A stretch of 64,000 nt of DNA from Mucilaginibacter gracilis (GTDB lineage Bacteria; Bacteroidota; Bacteroidia; Sphingobacteriales; Sphingobacteriaceae), in NCBI RefSeq assembly GCF_003633615.1, contig NZ_RBKU01000001.1:744001-808000 (forward strand), written 5' to 3'. Made by a program: the position numbers and the translations under genes. Shown here one piece after another: positions 55,921 through 64,000 of the stretch. How positions within the stretch are numbered: the first letter of the stretch is position 1; every line of letters starts with the position of its first letter. Under the pieces are notes generated by a model. It did no database searches. It had not been told where the DNA came from and saw only the letters and a list, made by a program, of their open reading frames with translations.

Positions 55921-56289
55921 ATGAAAAATACAGCTATCGTAGCCTTACTTTTATTGTCAGTATCAGTAAGGGCTCAATCGAGAAAAGACAATCGCATTGA
56001 TGCCAATCCCAAGAAAACACAGTTTTATTATTATGTGACGTTTGACCAATCAAAGCGTGCCGGATTGATTAACTTTCTAAAAGATAAAATCGGGAAAGAA
56101 CAAATAGTCAAAGATTCAATTAGCAAATGGAATACTGCAGAAAAGGTTGAATTCGCTGTATCTGCCAATAGCATATCCATTTCCTGTGATAGTCCGAAAA
56201 TTGATCAACACCTGTTAACTGAGTTGACGTCAATTACTGAAAAGGTTTCTGAATTAACCGAACAGAAAAAAATCGCCTACACTTATTGA
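55921..56289 (+). CDS. Small exported protein of unknown function
   Basis: The 122-residue protein has a signal peptide (1-19, ending SVSVRAQ). The mature part is Lys-rich and has a predicted alpha/beta pattern (FYYYVTFDQSKRAGLINFLK, KVEFAVSANSISISCDSPKI) and a C-terminal helix. One Cys is present. I do not recognise the family. It lies 2 bases after the JmjC gene and 36 bases before the exporter gene, so it is an integral part of the operon. A periplasmic chaperone, immunity or peptide-binding role is possible. Confidence 0.7.
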   Translation: MKNTAIVALLLLSVSVRAQSRKDNRIDANPKKTQFYYYVTFDQSKRAGLINFLKDKIGKEQIVKDSISKWNTAEKVEFAVSANSISISCDSPKIDQHLLTELTSITEKVSELTEQKKIAYTY

Positions 56290-56325
56290 TAACCTGGTTG
56301 CTATTGCGAATATATACATATCAAG

Positions 56326-58521
56326 TTGAAAGTTAAGTTTTGCCCCCAGCATGACCAGATGGATTGCGGCCCTGCATGTTTGGTCATGATTGCAAGTGCT
56401 TATAAAAAGGAATACGCTCTTCAAACAATTAGGGAGCGTTCCTTTTTAACAAAGGAGGGTGTCAGTTTACTTGGCATTTCGGATGCAGCCCGATCAATTG
56501 GGTTCGAGCCCACTTCTGTAAAAGTTCCTTTAGAACACTTAAAAAACCTGCCCCTGCCTTGTATCTTACACTGGAAGCAGAATCATTTTGTTGTTTTATA
56601 TGAAATAAAGCAACAAAAATTCTCAAATCGTTATTTATTCAAAATTGCAGATCCCGGATATGGTCTTATTTCCTTAAATCAAGAAAACTTTCTAAAATCC
56701 TGGGCTGGTGAGTATGAAAAAGGTATCGCTTTGATTTTAGAACCATCAACTAATTTTACTAACTACAACCCTCCTAAGATTTCAAATCCTAATATTTTAA
56801 ATTTACTTACATATTTAAAACCATTTAAAAAACAGGTTTTTAATATGTCTCTTTGCCTATTATTAGGAAGTTTGATCACCGTGATGTTTCCTTTTCTAAC
56901 TCAATACCTGGTAGATAAAGGCGTGACAGCCAAGAATCAAAACTTTGTCACCTTACTTCTTTTAGGTGAGTTGGTGCTTTTCGGAGGATTAGTTTCAATT
57001 GAAATTATAAGAAACAGAATATTACTCTATGTTGCTACAAAAGTGAATATAGAAATTTTATCAGCTTTTCTTAGTAAACTTTTAAGTCTTCCGTTGAGGT
57101 TTTTCGATACAAAACTAACTGGTGACTTTATTCAGCGAGTACAAGATCATGATAGAATAGAACACTTTCTTACTTCACAAAGTTTGTTGACGCTATTTTC
57201 CTTGATTACGTTTTCGGCTTTCTTTGGAGTCATGGCTTATTACGATATAGAAATTCTACTCGTTTATTTGATCCTTACGGCCCTCTCCATTCTTTGGATC
57301 AAGCTATTTTTAAACCGAAGGCGAATACTGGACTATTACAAATTTCAGCAGAGGAGTGAAAATCAAGAGGCAATTTATGAAATCATAAAAGGTGTAACAG
57401 AGATTAAACTAAATCAGTTTGAAACCTACAAAAAGAAAAACTGGGAAAAAATTCAACAGAAGCTATTTGAAATAAATCTAAGAATACAGAAGACGGATCA
57501 ATATCAACTTTCTGGATTTGAACTTATCAATCAATTTAAGAACATCTTAATAACATTTTTAGCTGCAACAGCAGTAATTAAGGGAAAATTATCTTTAGGG
57601 AGCATGTTAAGCATTTCATTTATAACCGGCCAGATGAATGCTCCCATTACCCAGTTTGTAAATTTTATACGGTCGTTACAGGATGCTAAACTTAGCATGG
57701 AACGGCTCAACAGTGTACAAAATTTAGAAGCAGAGGACGCTCAAATAAGGCCTGATACAGACGGAAAACTAACCAACTCCAATAGTGGAATCTCTATAAA
57801 AAACCTATCATTTCAATATGAAGGTCCAATGTCTCCATATGTTTTAAAGAATATAGACTTATTCATTCCCCACGGTAAGATAACTGCGATTGTCGGGGCC
57901 AGTGGCAGTGGCAAATCGACCTTACTTAAGCTCTTGCTGAAGTTTTATGAGCCAACAAGTGGATGCATTTCTCTTGATAACTGCCCTTATGAAGATATTT
58001 CAATTTCATATTTTAGAAAAAACTTTGGTGTTGTTATGCAGGACGGTTTTATCTTTTCAGATACTATAGAACGGAATATAGCTACAAGTGAGGAAGCAAT
58101 AGATCAGGACAAGCTTAATAAAGCTGTCAAAATAAGTAATATTAAAGATTTTATTGAATCGTTACCATTGAAATATAAGACTAAGATAGGCGATGCAGGA
58201 AACGGAATATCAGGAGGTCAGAAACAAAGAATTTTAATAGCTCGGGTAGCCTACAAAGACCCTTCACTTATCTTATTTGATGAAGCAACAAGCTCATTAG
58301 ATGCAAATAATGAAAAAGTCATCATGGATAACCTTAATGATTTTTTTGTAAACAAAACGGTTATAATTATTGCTCACCGTCTTAGCACCGTTAAAAATGC
58401 AGACCAAATAATTGTTTTGGATGATGGTGAAATCGTTGAAATTGGCAATCATCATTTGTTGACAAATAAAAAAGGCAAATACTACGAACTCGTAAAAAAT
58501 CAACTTGAATTAGGGAATTAA
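56326..58521 (+). CDS. C39-peptidase ABC exporter (PCAT)
   Basis: The 731-residue protein joins three modules. The N-terminal C39 peptidase has Cys14 (QMDCGPACLVM), His87 (NHFVVLYE) and Asp109 (IADPGYG) as catalytic residues. A six-helix ABC membrane domain (about 165-455) follows. The ATPase domain has Walker A (VGASGSGKSTLLKLLL), signature (GISGGQKQRILIAR), Walker B (LILFDEATSSLD) and the switch His (IIAHRLSTV). It starts with TTG, because the peptidase motif begins only 13 residues in and no upstream ATG fits. Such proteins cut after a double-glycine leader and export the core peptide. The matching substrate is encoded at 54377. It is the last gene of the operon. Confidence 0.93.
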   Translation: MKVKFCPQHDQMDCGPACLVMIASAYKKEYALQTIRERSFLTKEGVSLLGISDAARSIGFEPTSVKVPLEHLKNLPLPCILHWKQNHFVVLYEIKQQKFSNRYLFKIADPGYGLISLNQENFLKSWAGEYEKGIALILEPSTNFTNYNPPKISNPNILNLLTYLKPFKKQVFNMSLCLLLGSLITVMFPFLTQYLVDKGVTAKNQNFVTLLLLGELVLFGGLVSIEIIRNRILLYVATKVNIEILSAFLSKLLSLPLRFFDTKLTGDFIQRVQDHDRIEHFLTSQSLLTLFSLITFSAFFGVMAYYDIEILLVYLILTALSILWIKLFLNRRRILDYYKFQQRSENQEAIYEIIKGVTEIKLNQFETYKKKNWEKIQQKLFEINLRIQKTDQYQLSGFELINQFKNILITFLAATAVIKGKLSLGSMLSISFITGQMNAPITQFVNFIRSLQDAKLSMERLNSVQNLEAEDAQIRPDTDGKLTNSNSGISIKNLSFQYEGPMSPYVLKNIDLFIPHGKITAIVGASGSGKSTLLKLLLKFYEPTSGCISLDNCPYEDISISYFRKNFGVVMQDGFIFSDTIERNIATSEEAIDQDKLNKAVKISNIKDFIESLPLKYKTKIGDAGNGISGGQKQRILIARVAYKDPSLILFDEATSSLDANNEKVIMDNLNDFFVNKTVIIIAHRLSTVKNADQIIVLDDGEIVEIGNHHLLTNKKGKYYELVKNQLELGN

Positions 58522-59035
58522 GTTGTTATGACAAGTAACACTATTAATTCATGTGTTTAGAATTATTATTTCATTTTAGATTAAAAGCGAAGTTAAACAA
58601 CGCTTATTTTCCATAGATAAACATTAACGGCTTCCGCATTACGGAACTATAAACCCAAACCTGCAATTGCATGTAATCCTTCGCTAATGTGACTCTTCAT
58701 TGAGAGTGTTATGCATCATTAAAACCCTCTTCATCTATTTTCGGGACATAAAGGCTAAATTTCGGGACAGATCCCAACTGTCATTTAAGGGACTTTTTTT
58801 TAACATTAGTTAATTTTAGAAAGATTTTTAACCTGTACTTTATTGCGAAATGCAAGTAATCTGAATAATCAGCAATTCATAAGTGAAAGTTTAATTATTT
58901 GAACTTTCACTTATTTCTTGCATTTCATATTAATAAAAAGGGCCTTGGTTGCTACCCCAATCGGCGGATCTCAAATGCATCCTAAAAAATCCATAATGGA
59001 CAAAAATTTCATCGCATTATTCAAAGGAGAAAAAC
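58522..59035. other. Intergenic stretch between exporter gene and AraC gene
   Basis: 514 bp without a supported gene. It contains a paired 21-bp direct repeat at 58738-58769 and probably the promoter of the AraC gene. No terminator hairpin was recognised after the exporter gene. Confidence 0.5.
58738..58769 (+). promoter_or_regulatory. Paired direct repeat, 21-bp spacing (candidate LytTR site 3)
   Basis: TTTCGGGACA occurs twice, with CGGGACA cores at 58742 and 58763, exactly 21 bp apart. It is the same motif class as at 51729-51760. It lies 267 bp upstream of the AraC gene and could activate a transcript toward the LanKC end of the region. Confidence 0.55.
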
Positions 59036-60037
59036 ATGGAAAAGATGCAAAGGCCGATCTTACTAAAATTCAAATCAGAGCATAAAATAATTTCAAAAAT
59101 CAGCCAAGACTTTCTTAAGAAAGTTCGTTATAGAGTTGGTCATGGAGAAAAAGAATTAATCGAAATTAAAGAGGGAACAATTTATTCCCAAAGACATAAC
59201 CATTATCTTTTTTTTATAGAAATTATCGAACTTCGGCTAACAGAGGAACTTGATATGAGTTATCTCGTTCACAATCCGGCATTATTCTTATTCTTTATGT
59301 TACACGGGAATGTTAGCTTTTCGTTAACTGACGGCAATGCCGTCGCAGAGGCTGATAAGGGAGTATGCTATCCCACATACAATAAGCCAGGCGAATTTTT
59401 TGCCAATTTCCCCAAAGGACTACACTATCTGTTTTATATATCTACAAGACCCGGCTGGCTCAAAAATCACCTGGACGATTATCCATATTTCCGTGAATTC
59501 ATGAACGGATTTGAACATAATACAGATCTGTACAGCCATTTGCCGCAATATCCTATTATTGAGCCCATGCGAAAGTTTTTACGCGAGTTATATAAAATAA
59601 ATCCTGCCAGCCCGCGTAGTCTTGAAATTGGTATTACTAACAATTGCATGGGGCTTTTTGAGGAATATCATCGAATGCTCGAGTCAGGTAAAAACCTGAA
59701 AAGCGAAAGTCCCAGAGAAATCATTATCTCGATCAGAGAACATATTGATAAACATTTTACCAATGAGGATATTGCGAATTTAACCTTGCTTGCAGAACGT
59801 TTTCCTTTATCTGACCGAAGCATCAGGCGGCTATTTTCCAAGGAAATGCAACATTCGATACGTGACTATGTCGAGATTTTACGGGTGAATTACGGGCATG
59901 AATTGTTGCGGAAAACAAGGTTAAAGGTTAAAGAAATCGCCTTCAAAACAGGTTTTAAACACCCTCACTATTTTACAAAAGTTTACAAAAAACATTTTGA
60001 TTTTACTCCCAAAGAGGCCCGTAGACGCAAATTTTAA
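59036..60037 (+). CDS. AraC-family transcriptional regulator
   Basis: The 333-residue protein has an N-terminal cupin-like or sensor part (about 1-220) and a C-terminal AraC DNA-binding domain of two helix-turn-helix motifs (about 235-333: FPLSDRSIRRLFSKEMQHSI; LKVKEIAFKTGFKHPHYFTK, ending FDFTPKEARRRKF). M4 (59045) is an alternative start. It lies between the exporter gene and the LanKC gene. Its effector is not evident. Confidence 0.85.
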   Translation: MEKMQRPILLKFKSEHKIISKISQDFLKKVRYRVGHGEKELIEIKEGTIYSQRHNHYLFFIEIIELRLTEELDMSYLVHNPALFLFFMLHGNVSFSLTDGNAVAEADKGVCYPTYNKPGEFFANFPKGLHYLFYISTRPGWLKNHLDDYPYFREFMNGFEHNTDLYSHLPQYPIIEPMRKFLRELYKINPASPRSLEIGITNNCMGLFEEYHRMLESGKNLKSESPREIIISIREHIDKHFTNEDIANLTLLAERFPLSDRSIRRLFSKEMQHSIRDYVEILRVNYGHELLRKTRLKVKEIAFKTGFKHPHYFTKVYKKHFDFTPKEARRRKF

Positions 60038-60070
60038 ATTAAAAACATCAAAATTTGACAAAATACCGGC

Positions 60071-60119
60071 CTGAAATAAAACGATCTTGGCCGAAATGCG
60101 ATATTTTCTATACCGAAAT
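60071..60119 (-). promoter_or_regulatory. Three repeats of ATTTC(G/A)G motif, minus strand
   Basis: On the minus strand ATTTCGG occurs at 60113-60119 and 60091-60097, and ATTTCAG at 60071-60077, spaced 22 and 20 bp. The motif and spacing resemble the LytTR-type pairs at 51.7 and 58.7 kb, but the matches are shorter and in the opposite direction. Confidence 0.3.
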
Positions 60120-60336
60120 TTATATCATTCAATCAGATAAAAATGATTGTATGATACGCATGGGGAGTACCGGCATTCATAACGCAATTTCCAGGCGACA
60201 AGCATCGCACTAAGGTGATAGTCCCCTGACCTAATTAAGCTGTCATCCATGTTTAAACCGGTGGTACTCGTAAGTTGGTTGCCGGATCAGGTGCAAGGAA
60301 CGCAGGCGCAGCGATAAGCGCAAGTGTAAAAAATGG

Positions 60337-60531
60337 GTGGGATCGTATCAAGGCTACGGTCGTGCTGAAAAGAAAATTAGAAAAGAGAAAATAAATGAAA
60401 CGACGGAAACTCAACAATATGAGAGGTTAAAAGGCTTCTTAACTAGTCTTTTTGCTCATATCCTGGGCGACGCTAACCGTCGTTTCATTGAAATTGGAAT
60501 CGATGGTTATAATATCACCATTATAAGTTGA
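60337..60531 (+). CDS. Doubtful 64-residue small protein
   Basis: A GTG-started frame of 64 codons ends at TGA 60531, just before the LanKC start. It is charged in the first half (AEKKIRKEKINETTETQQYE) and mixed after that (FLTSLFAHILGDANRRFIEI). I recognise nothing and see no leader or core pattern. It may be a decayed fragment. Confidence 0.3.
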   Translation: MGSYQGYGRAEKKIRKEKINETTETQQYERLKGFLTSLFAHILGDANRRFIEIGIDGYNITIIS

Positions 60532-60572
60532 CGCTTACAAAGTCAAAATACGCTTCTATTTCAATCGTACAC

Positions 60573-63179
60573 ATGAAAGAGCAATATGTCAATACACCAG
60601 TTCAAACTGAAATTGCACCTGTGGCAAGTGGTGATTTTAATTATGCCACCGTTTTGACAAAGTACGGATTGGAATACCAAACGATTGGTAATTATCTATC
60701 GGTCGGCAGCAAAAGCGGGATGCAGGGATGGGTATTGCATATTTCTATTATCCGGCAAGAGATGGCCTTATTCATGAATCAATTTTTAAGCAACAATGTT
60801 CCTTTAAATTTTTCATTTACCATCCCGGCTAACAGTACTATACATACCAGGATTTTGGATGGAAGCCTTGGCTATGGTGAAATTGGAAAAGTAATCTCCA
60901 TTTATCCCCCCGATAAAAAGACTTTAACATTACTTGCTAACCAGTTGATCGAATTAACCAAAACTTTTGCAGGGCCGGTAATACCTGGTGTCATTCACCT
61001 GGCCAATAACGTATATACCAGCTTTAATCATGAGTTTTCGGCTGAACGGAAAGTAAAGTGGCCATTCCATCCCATAAAAGAAAAAAAGATCACCAAACCG
61101 AGTCGCTGGATTGGCAAATATTTAATCGTTTCTCAATTAAAAGGCGATGCAAAAGGCAATGTATATAAATGCTTAAATCTGAATAACTGGAGAAACATAC
61201 ACTGGTGCGTAGTTAAACAAGGCTTAGCGCACCAATGCACGGATGATTTCGGCAGGACTATAAAAGACCGGTTGGAATGGCAATATGAACTACTGCAATG
61301 GTTGACAGAAAATCGAATTTCATTGTCAAAGCCTGTAGAATATTTCGAGCATAAGAATGATGGTTACCTGGTCATCGAATATATAGATGGTATAAACCTT
61401 TATGATAAGGTTAACCAGCTCCATCAAGGGCAGATGTGGATCGCGATGCCCATCGAAGCCAGGCGCGAATTAATAAAAATCCTTTTAGAGGTAGTTTCAA
61501 TTGTTGATAATTTTCACAGACTGGATACGATTCACCGCGATCTTAATCCGGGGAATTTCTTAGTACGTATGGACGGTACTGTTGTTGGTATAGATATTGA
61601 ACTTGCGCATGATGAAGGCCCTGATTCGCCGAAGCCTCCCTTTACTTTGGGTACCCCAGGCTATATTTCTCCTCAGCAATTGCAATTGAATCCCGCAGGT
61701 ATTGAAGATGATTATTTTGGGTTGGGCGCTTTGATGCTCAAAGTTTTTACAGGGATATCCCCCTCGAAATTTACGGGCAATAAGGAGGAAGACATTTTCA
61801 AGTCCATGAAATTCTTCACGGATAACAATGCGATAGCATCCATGATCAGCAGATCCCTGGTCAACAATCCGCAATCAAGACCTAAAATCAAGTCCATGCG
61901 CCATACGTTGTCAGCCTATGATGCATTATTATTAACCAACTTAAAAACCAAATCTCCGGAACCCCAAATTAAAATTCACGGGAACGAGAATACTGAAATA
62001 AAAGAACTAATTCAAAAAGGGTTAAATGCCCTGGCACATCCTATCATGATGGATCAGTTTGGTTATTGGATTAGCAAAAATGCTGAAACGGGCAATGCCA
62101 TAGCAAACGAATTTCGCGGTTATGAATCTCTCAATGGGTTTGCCAATGGAGCCGGGGGCATACTTTACATACTTGCCAATGCCGGGAAATTGGGGTTTGA
62201 TCTTAAGGCATTAAATATTCCTATCCAAAGAAATTCAGAACGCCTGGAAGCAAGCGCCGCTCAAACCGAGAGTGGTGACTCTGGCTTGTTTTACGGAAGT
62301 TCAGGCAACTCGGTGGCCTTATGCGCCTTGATCAATGCCGGTGTTTTGGAGAAAAATATCCACTATCATAATCAAATTTATCAAGGCCTTACTAAACCGT
62401 CCAACGGTGTTAACCTAGCCACCGGGAGTTCGGGACGTGGATTGGCAATGATATACTGTGCGTCTCATACCCAACAACAATTATATGAGCAGGAGTTACA
62501 TTCAATAGTTTCAGATTTACTGAAAGAACAGCAATCTGATGGATCGTGGATAATTAAAAAACATCAATCCGACAAAAAGGGAATCAAGCTTTTAGGCTTT
62601 TCTTACGGGATAGCAGGTATAGTTTATTTCTTATTGATGTATTATTCAAAATACAATGATGAAAAAGTCAAGAAGGCAATTTTCACAGCACTGTCCTGGC
62701 TTTTAAAACAACTGGTTTCATCAAACGGCCACTTGCTATGGCCGCTAAATTCAAAAAATGGGGTAATCGAGCCTTGGTTTGAATATGGCTTTACCGGGGT
62801 GGCTTTAACTTTTATAAAGGCTTATGAGATATTTAAAGAAAATACATTTAAAGTGGCCGCTACCGAGGCACTGGCAAGCCACCCTAAATTTATATGCAGC
62901 AATTACATCACTGTGAATAATGGGCTGGCGGGCTTGGGACACGTTTATATTGAAGCATATAAAGCGTTTAAGGATGAAGACTGGAGAGATCGCGCCAGGT
63001 ACATTGTGTATTATTTAATGCACTGCCGCAAGACCGAAACAGATGGAATTACTTATTGGCAGGAAGGGAACTTTACCCAGCCTTCTGCCAGTTACATGTA
63101 CGGGAATGCAGGCATTATAAACTTTCTCATGCACTATACCCAATCTAAAAAGATCAATTGGTCATTGTTTAATTTTTAG
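60573..63179 (+). CDS. Class III-like lanthipeptide synthetase (LanKC)
   Basis: I start the protein at ATG 60573 (868 residues), although an in-frame TTG at 60528 exists. It has three modules: an N-terminal lyase-like region (about 1-190, EIGKVISIYPPDKKTLTLLA), a Ser/Thr-kinase domain (about 200-470, catalytic IHRDLNPGNFLV with the metal-binding GIDIELAHDE) and a LanC-like alpha/alpha toroid (about 500-868) built from repeats such as GFANGAGGILYIL, GFSYGIAGIVYFL and NNGLAGLGHVYIEA. The Cys-Cys-His zinc ligands of class I, II and IV cyclases are absent, as in class III. Where typical LanKC proteins have a Tyr/Arg-rich strand before the kinase, this one reads VYTSFNHEFS, so lyase activity is uncertain. 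Confidence 0.85.
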   Translation: MKEQYVNTPVQTEIAPVASGDFNYATVLTKYGLEYQTIGNYLSVGSKSGMQGWVLHISIIRQEMALFMNQFLSNNVPLNFSFTIPANSTIHTRILDGSLGYGEIGKVISIYPPDKKTLTLLANQLIELTKTFAGPVIPGVIHLANNVYTSFNHEFSAERKVKWPFHPIKEKKITKPSRWIGKYLIVSQLKGDAKGNVYKCLNLNNWRNIHWCVVKQGLAHQCTDDFGRTIKDRLEWQYELLQWLTENRISLSKPVEYFEHKNDGYLVIEYIDGINLYDKVNQLHQGQMWIAMPIEARRELIKILLEVVSIVDNFHRLDTIHRDLNPGNFLVRMDGTVVGIDIELAHDEGPDSPKPPFTLGTPGYISPQQLQLNPAGIEDDYFGLGALMLKVFTGISPSKFTGNKEEDIFKSMKFFTDNNAIASMISRSLVNNPQSRPKIKSMRHTLSAYDALLLTNLKTKSPEPQIKIHGNENTEIKELIQKGLNALAHPIMMDQFGYWISKNAETGNAIANEFRGYESLNGFANGAGGILYILANAGKLGFDLKALNIPIQRNSERLEASAAQTESGDSGLFYGSSGNSVALCALINAGVLEKNIHYHNQIYQGLTKPSNGVNLATGSSGRGLAMIYCASHTQQQLYEQELHSIVSDLLKEQQSDGSWIIKKHQSDKKGIKLLGFSYGIAGIVYFLLMYYSKYNDEKVKKAIFTALSWLLKQLVSSNGHLLWPLNSKNGVIEPWFEYGFTGVALTFIKAYEIFKENTFKVAATEALASHPKFICSNYITVNNGLAGLGHVYIEAYKAFKDEDWRDRARYIVYYLMHCRKTETDGITYWQEGNFTQPSASYMYGNAGIINFLMHYTQSKKINWSLFNF

Positions 63180-63194
63180 CTATAAAGAAAGCCT

Positions 63195-63650
63195 ATGAAG
63201 AAAGACATTATCATCGTATGCATTACAGCGCTTCTAGTCGCTCTGTTCCTGTACGCCAGCTTCAGCAAGTACTTTGATTATGCTTATTTTCAGCGTAGCA
63301 TGTATAATCAGATTTTTCCGCACTGGATGGCGACATGCCTTATTTATACCATCCCACCAGTGGAGATTATCATTGCCATCGGGCTCATGCAGGAACGTAC
63401 CCGGCTTATAGCGCTTTATGCTTTTTTTATCCTGATGGCTTTGTTTTCAATATACATCGCTGCCGGACTACTACACGTGTTTTCAAAAGTGCCTTGCTCC
63501 TGCGGCGGCATCATTAAATCATTTGATTACGGTGAGCATCTAATTTTCAATATATTCTTCGTTGCTCTCTCCGGCACGGCCATCTGGCTAAAAAAAAGCA
63601 AGCACTGGAAAAGAAAAACAGTCAATCATCTGCATTTTAATAATATGTAA
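63195..63650 (+). CDS. MauE/DoxX-like redox-associated membrane protein
   Basis: The 151-residue protein has four membrane helices (about 5-25, 45-67, 72-95, 113-132) and the motif VPCSCGGIIKSF between helices 3 and 4, typical of the MauE family as found in Bacteroidota. These proteins are thought to help thiol/disulfide exchange at the membrane, but their partners in Bacteroidota are poorly known. It starts 15 bases after the LanKC stop, so co-transcription is likely. A short secreted peptide gene follows. Confidence 0.8.
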   Translation: MKKDIIIVCITALLVALFLYASFSKYFDYAYFQRSMYNQIFPHWMATCLIYTIPPVEIIIAIGLMQERTRLIALYAFFILMALFSIYIAAGLLHVFSKVPCSCGGIIKSFDYGEHLIFNIFFVALSGTAIWLKKSKHWKRKTVNHLHFNNM

Positions 63651-63738
63651 TGAACGATGATAAAATAATTCAAAATCAACAGGTTAAAACCGGTACCTGC
63701 ACAGAAATCGGACATTATTTAAATTACATACTAACAAC

Positions 63739-64000
63739 ATGAAAAAGATCAGCATGGGCCTAATGGCCATTGCAGGCATCATTGGAATTGGTGGCGCCTT
63801 TGCATTCAAACCAGCTAAACAAGTTGGAACTACTTATTATGGGTATATGGATTCAAGCGGTAACGGTAAATGGTCGCTAAGCAGGCCAAGTGGCGCCTCT
63901 TGTCAGTCAGGATTATCTATTGCATGCACTATAACGTCAACAACGCCCCAAGCGACAGTTTTAGGATTGACAAATGCATTTCCTGCACAAAATACTATCG
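63739..64000 (+). CDS. DUF6520-like secreted peptide, cut by right edge
   Basis: ATG 63739 opens a frame with no stop before the window ends (87 codons seen). It begins with a hydrophobic leader (MKKISMGLMAIAGIIGIGGA, then FAFKP), and continues with a short mature part containing two Cys about ten residues apart (GASCQSGLSIACT) and many Ser/Thr. Small exported proteins of this type (DUF6520-like) commonly follow MauE-like genes in this family. Because a LanKC gene lies upstream, its Ser/Thr/Cys-rich stretch makes it a possible, but unsupported, substrate. Confidence 0.6.
   Translation, partial: MKKISMGLMAIAGIIGIGGAFAFKPAKQVGTTYYGYMDSSGNGKWSLSRPSGASCQSGLSIACTITSTTPQATVLGLTNAFPAQNTI

Larger units (their letters stand above)
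60038..60572. other. Stretch upstream of the LanKC gene
   Basis: This 535-bp stretch holds three inverted-orientation CCGAAAT/CTGAAAT motifs at 60071-60119 and a weakly supported 64-codon frame (60337-60531). Another frame (60257-60390) reads protein-like (GAAISASVKNGWDRIKATVV) but has no start. No peptide gene with Ser/Thr/Cys-rich core, as expected for a LanKC substrate, could be found here. Confidence 0.4.

Noticed and set aside
1..64000. CRISPR array
   Set aside because: No series of regularly spaced identical repeats with unique spacers was seen. The short paired repeats found occur in twos or threes only.

Overview
The window looks like chromosome of a Bacteroidota bacterium of the family Sphingobacteriaceae (Mucilaginibacter or Pedobacter type). 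I infer this from the AT-rich composition, scarce Shine-Dalgarno sites, ECF sigma/FecR/TonB-receptor sets, LytS/LytTR two-component pairs, a hybrid two-component (HTCS) regulator beside glycoside hydrolases, OMP_b-brl_3 type receptors, and a MauE/DUF6520-like pair. No database search was possible, so genus is a guess.

Layout. (1) 1-13 kb: a hypothetical gene cut by the left edge, then two back-to-back surface-signalling sets. The minus-strand set is sigma factor, NTF2-like protein, FecR anti-sigma, STN-containing TonB receptor and lipoprotein. The plus-strand set is sigma, FecR and OMP_b-brl_3 receptor. (2) 13-19 kb: an ABC exporter (permease and ATPase) with an outer-membrane barrel, divergent from a LytS kinase/LytTR regulator pair. 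(3) 19.5-27 kb: an ECF sigma with a membrane-spanning barrel-tailed partner, a methyltransferase, a secreted DUF4932-like protein, a frameshifted gene remnant, an aspartyl protease and an S41 peptidase. (4) 27.6-34 kb: a TlpA-like thioredoxin / LytS kinase / LytTR regulator operon broken twice by two copies of one IS630 element in opposite orientation. (5) 34.3 kb: the 3' half of a tRNA-Asn with its terminator, probably an old attachment site. (6) 34.7-37 kb: two divergent orphan LytTR regulators. (7) 37-47 kb: a thioredoxin lipoprotein and a glycan-degradation group (double-domain GH43, GH31 alpha-xylosidase, HTCS regulator).

(8) 47.2-64 kb is the most interesting part: a dense, apparently composite RiPP (ribosomally made, modified peptide) region. 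It has a Thr-rich, Cys-free 53-residue peptide gene too short for routine gene calling, divergent from a LytS-type kinase; a full-length class I lanthipeptide dehydratase (LanB) with no LanC visible; and a plus-strand operon with an outer-membrane receptor, a double-glycine-leader peptide with a His/Asp-rich core, a JmjC-type iron oxygenase, a small exported protein and a C39-peptidase ABC exporter. After these come an AraC regulator, a class III-like kinase/cyclase (LanKC), a MauE-like membrane protein and a DUF6520-like secreted peptide cut by the right edge.

The working model is that the C39 exporter cleaves and exports the His-rich peptide after the JmjC enzyme hydroxylates it, and that the receptor takes up or senses the product. 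LytS/LytTR signalling probably controls the region: paired direct repeats of a TTTCGGGA-type motif, spaced exactly 21 bp, sit upstream of the receptor operon and upstream of the AraC gene. These links are inferred from gene order and motifs only. Two IS21-like end remnants (at 12.8 and 27.3 kb), a G9 tract, an A8 tract that appears to break a sigma-factor start, and a signal-peptide relic show that the accessory parts are being remodelled.
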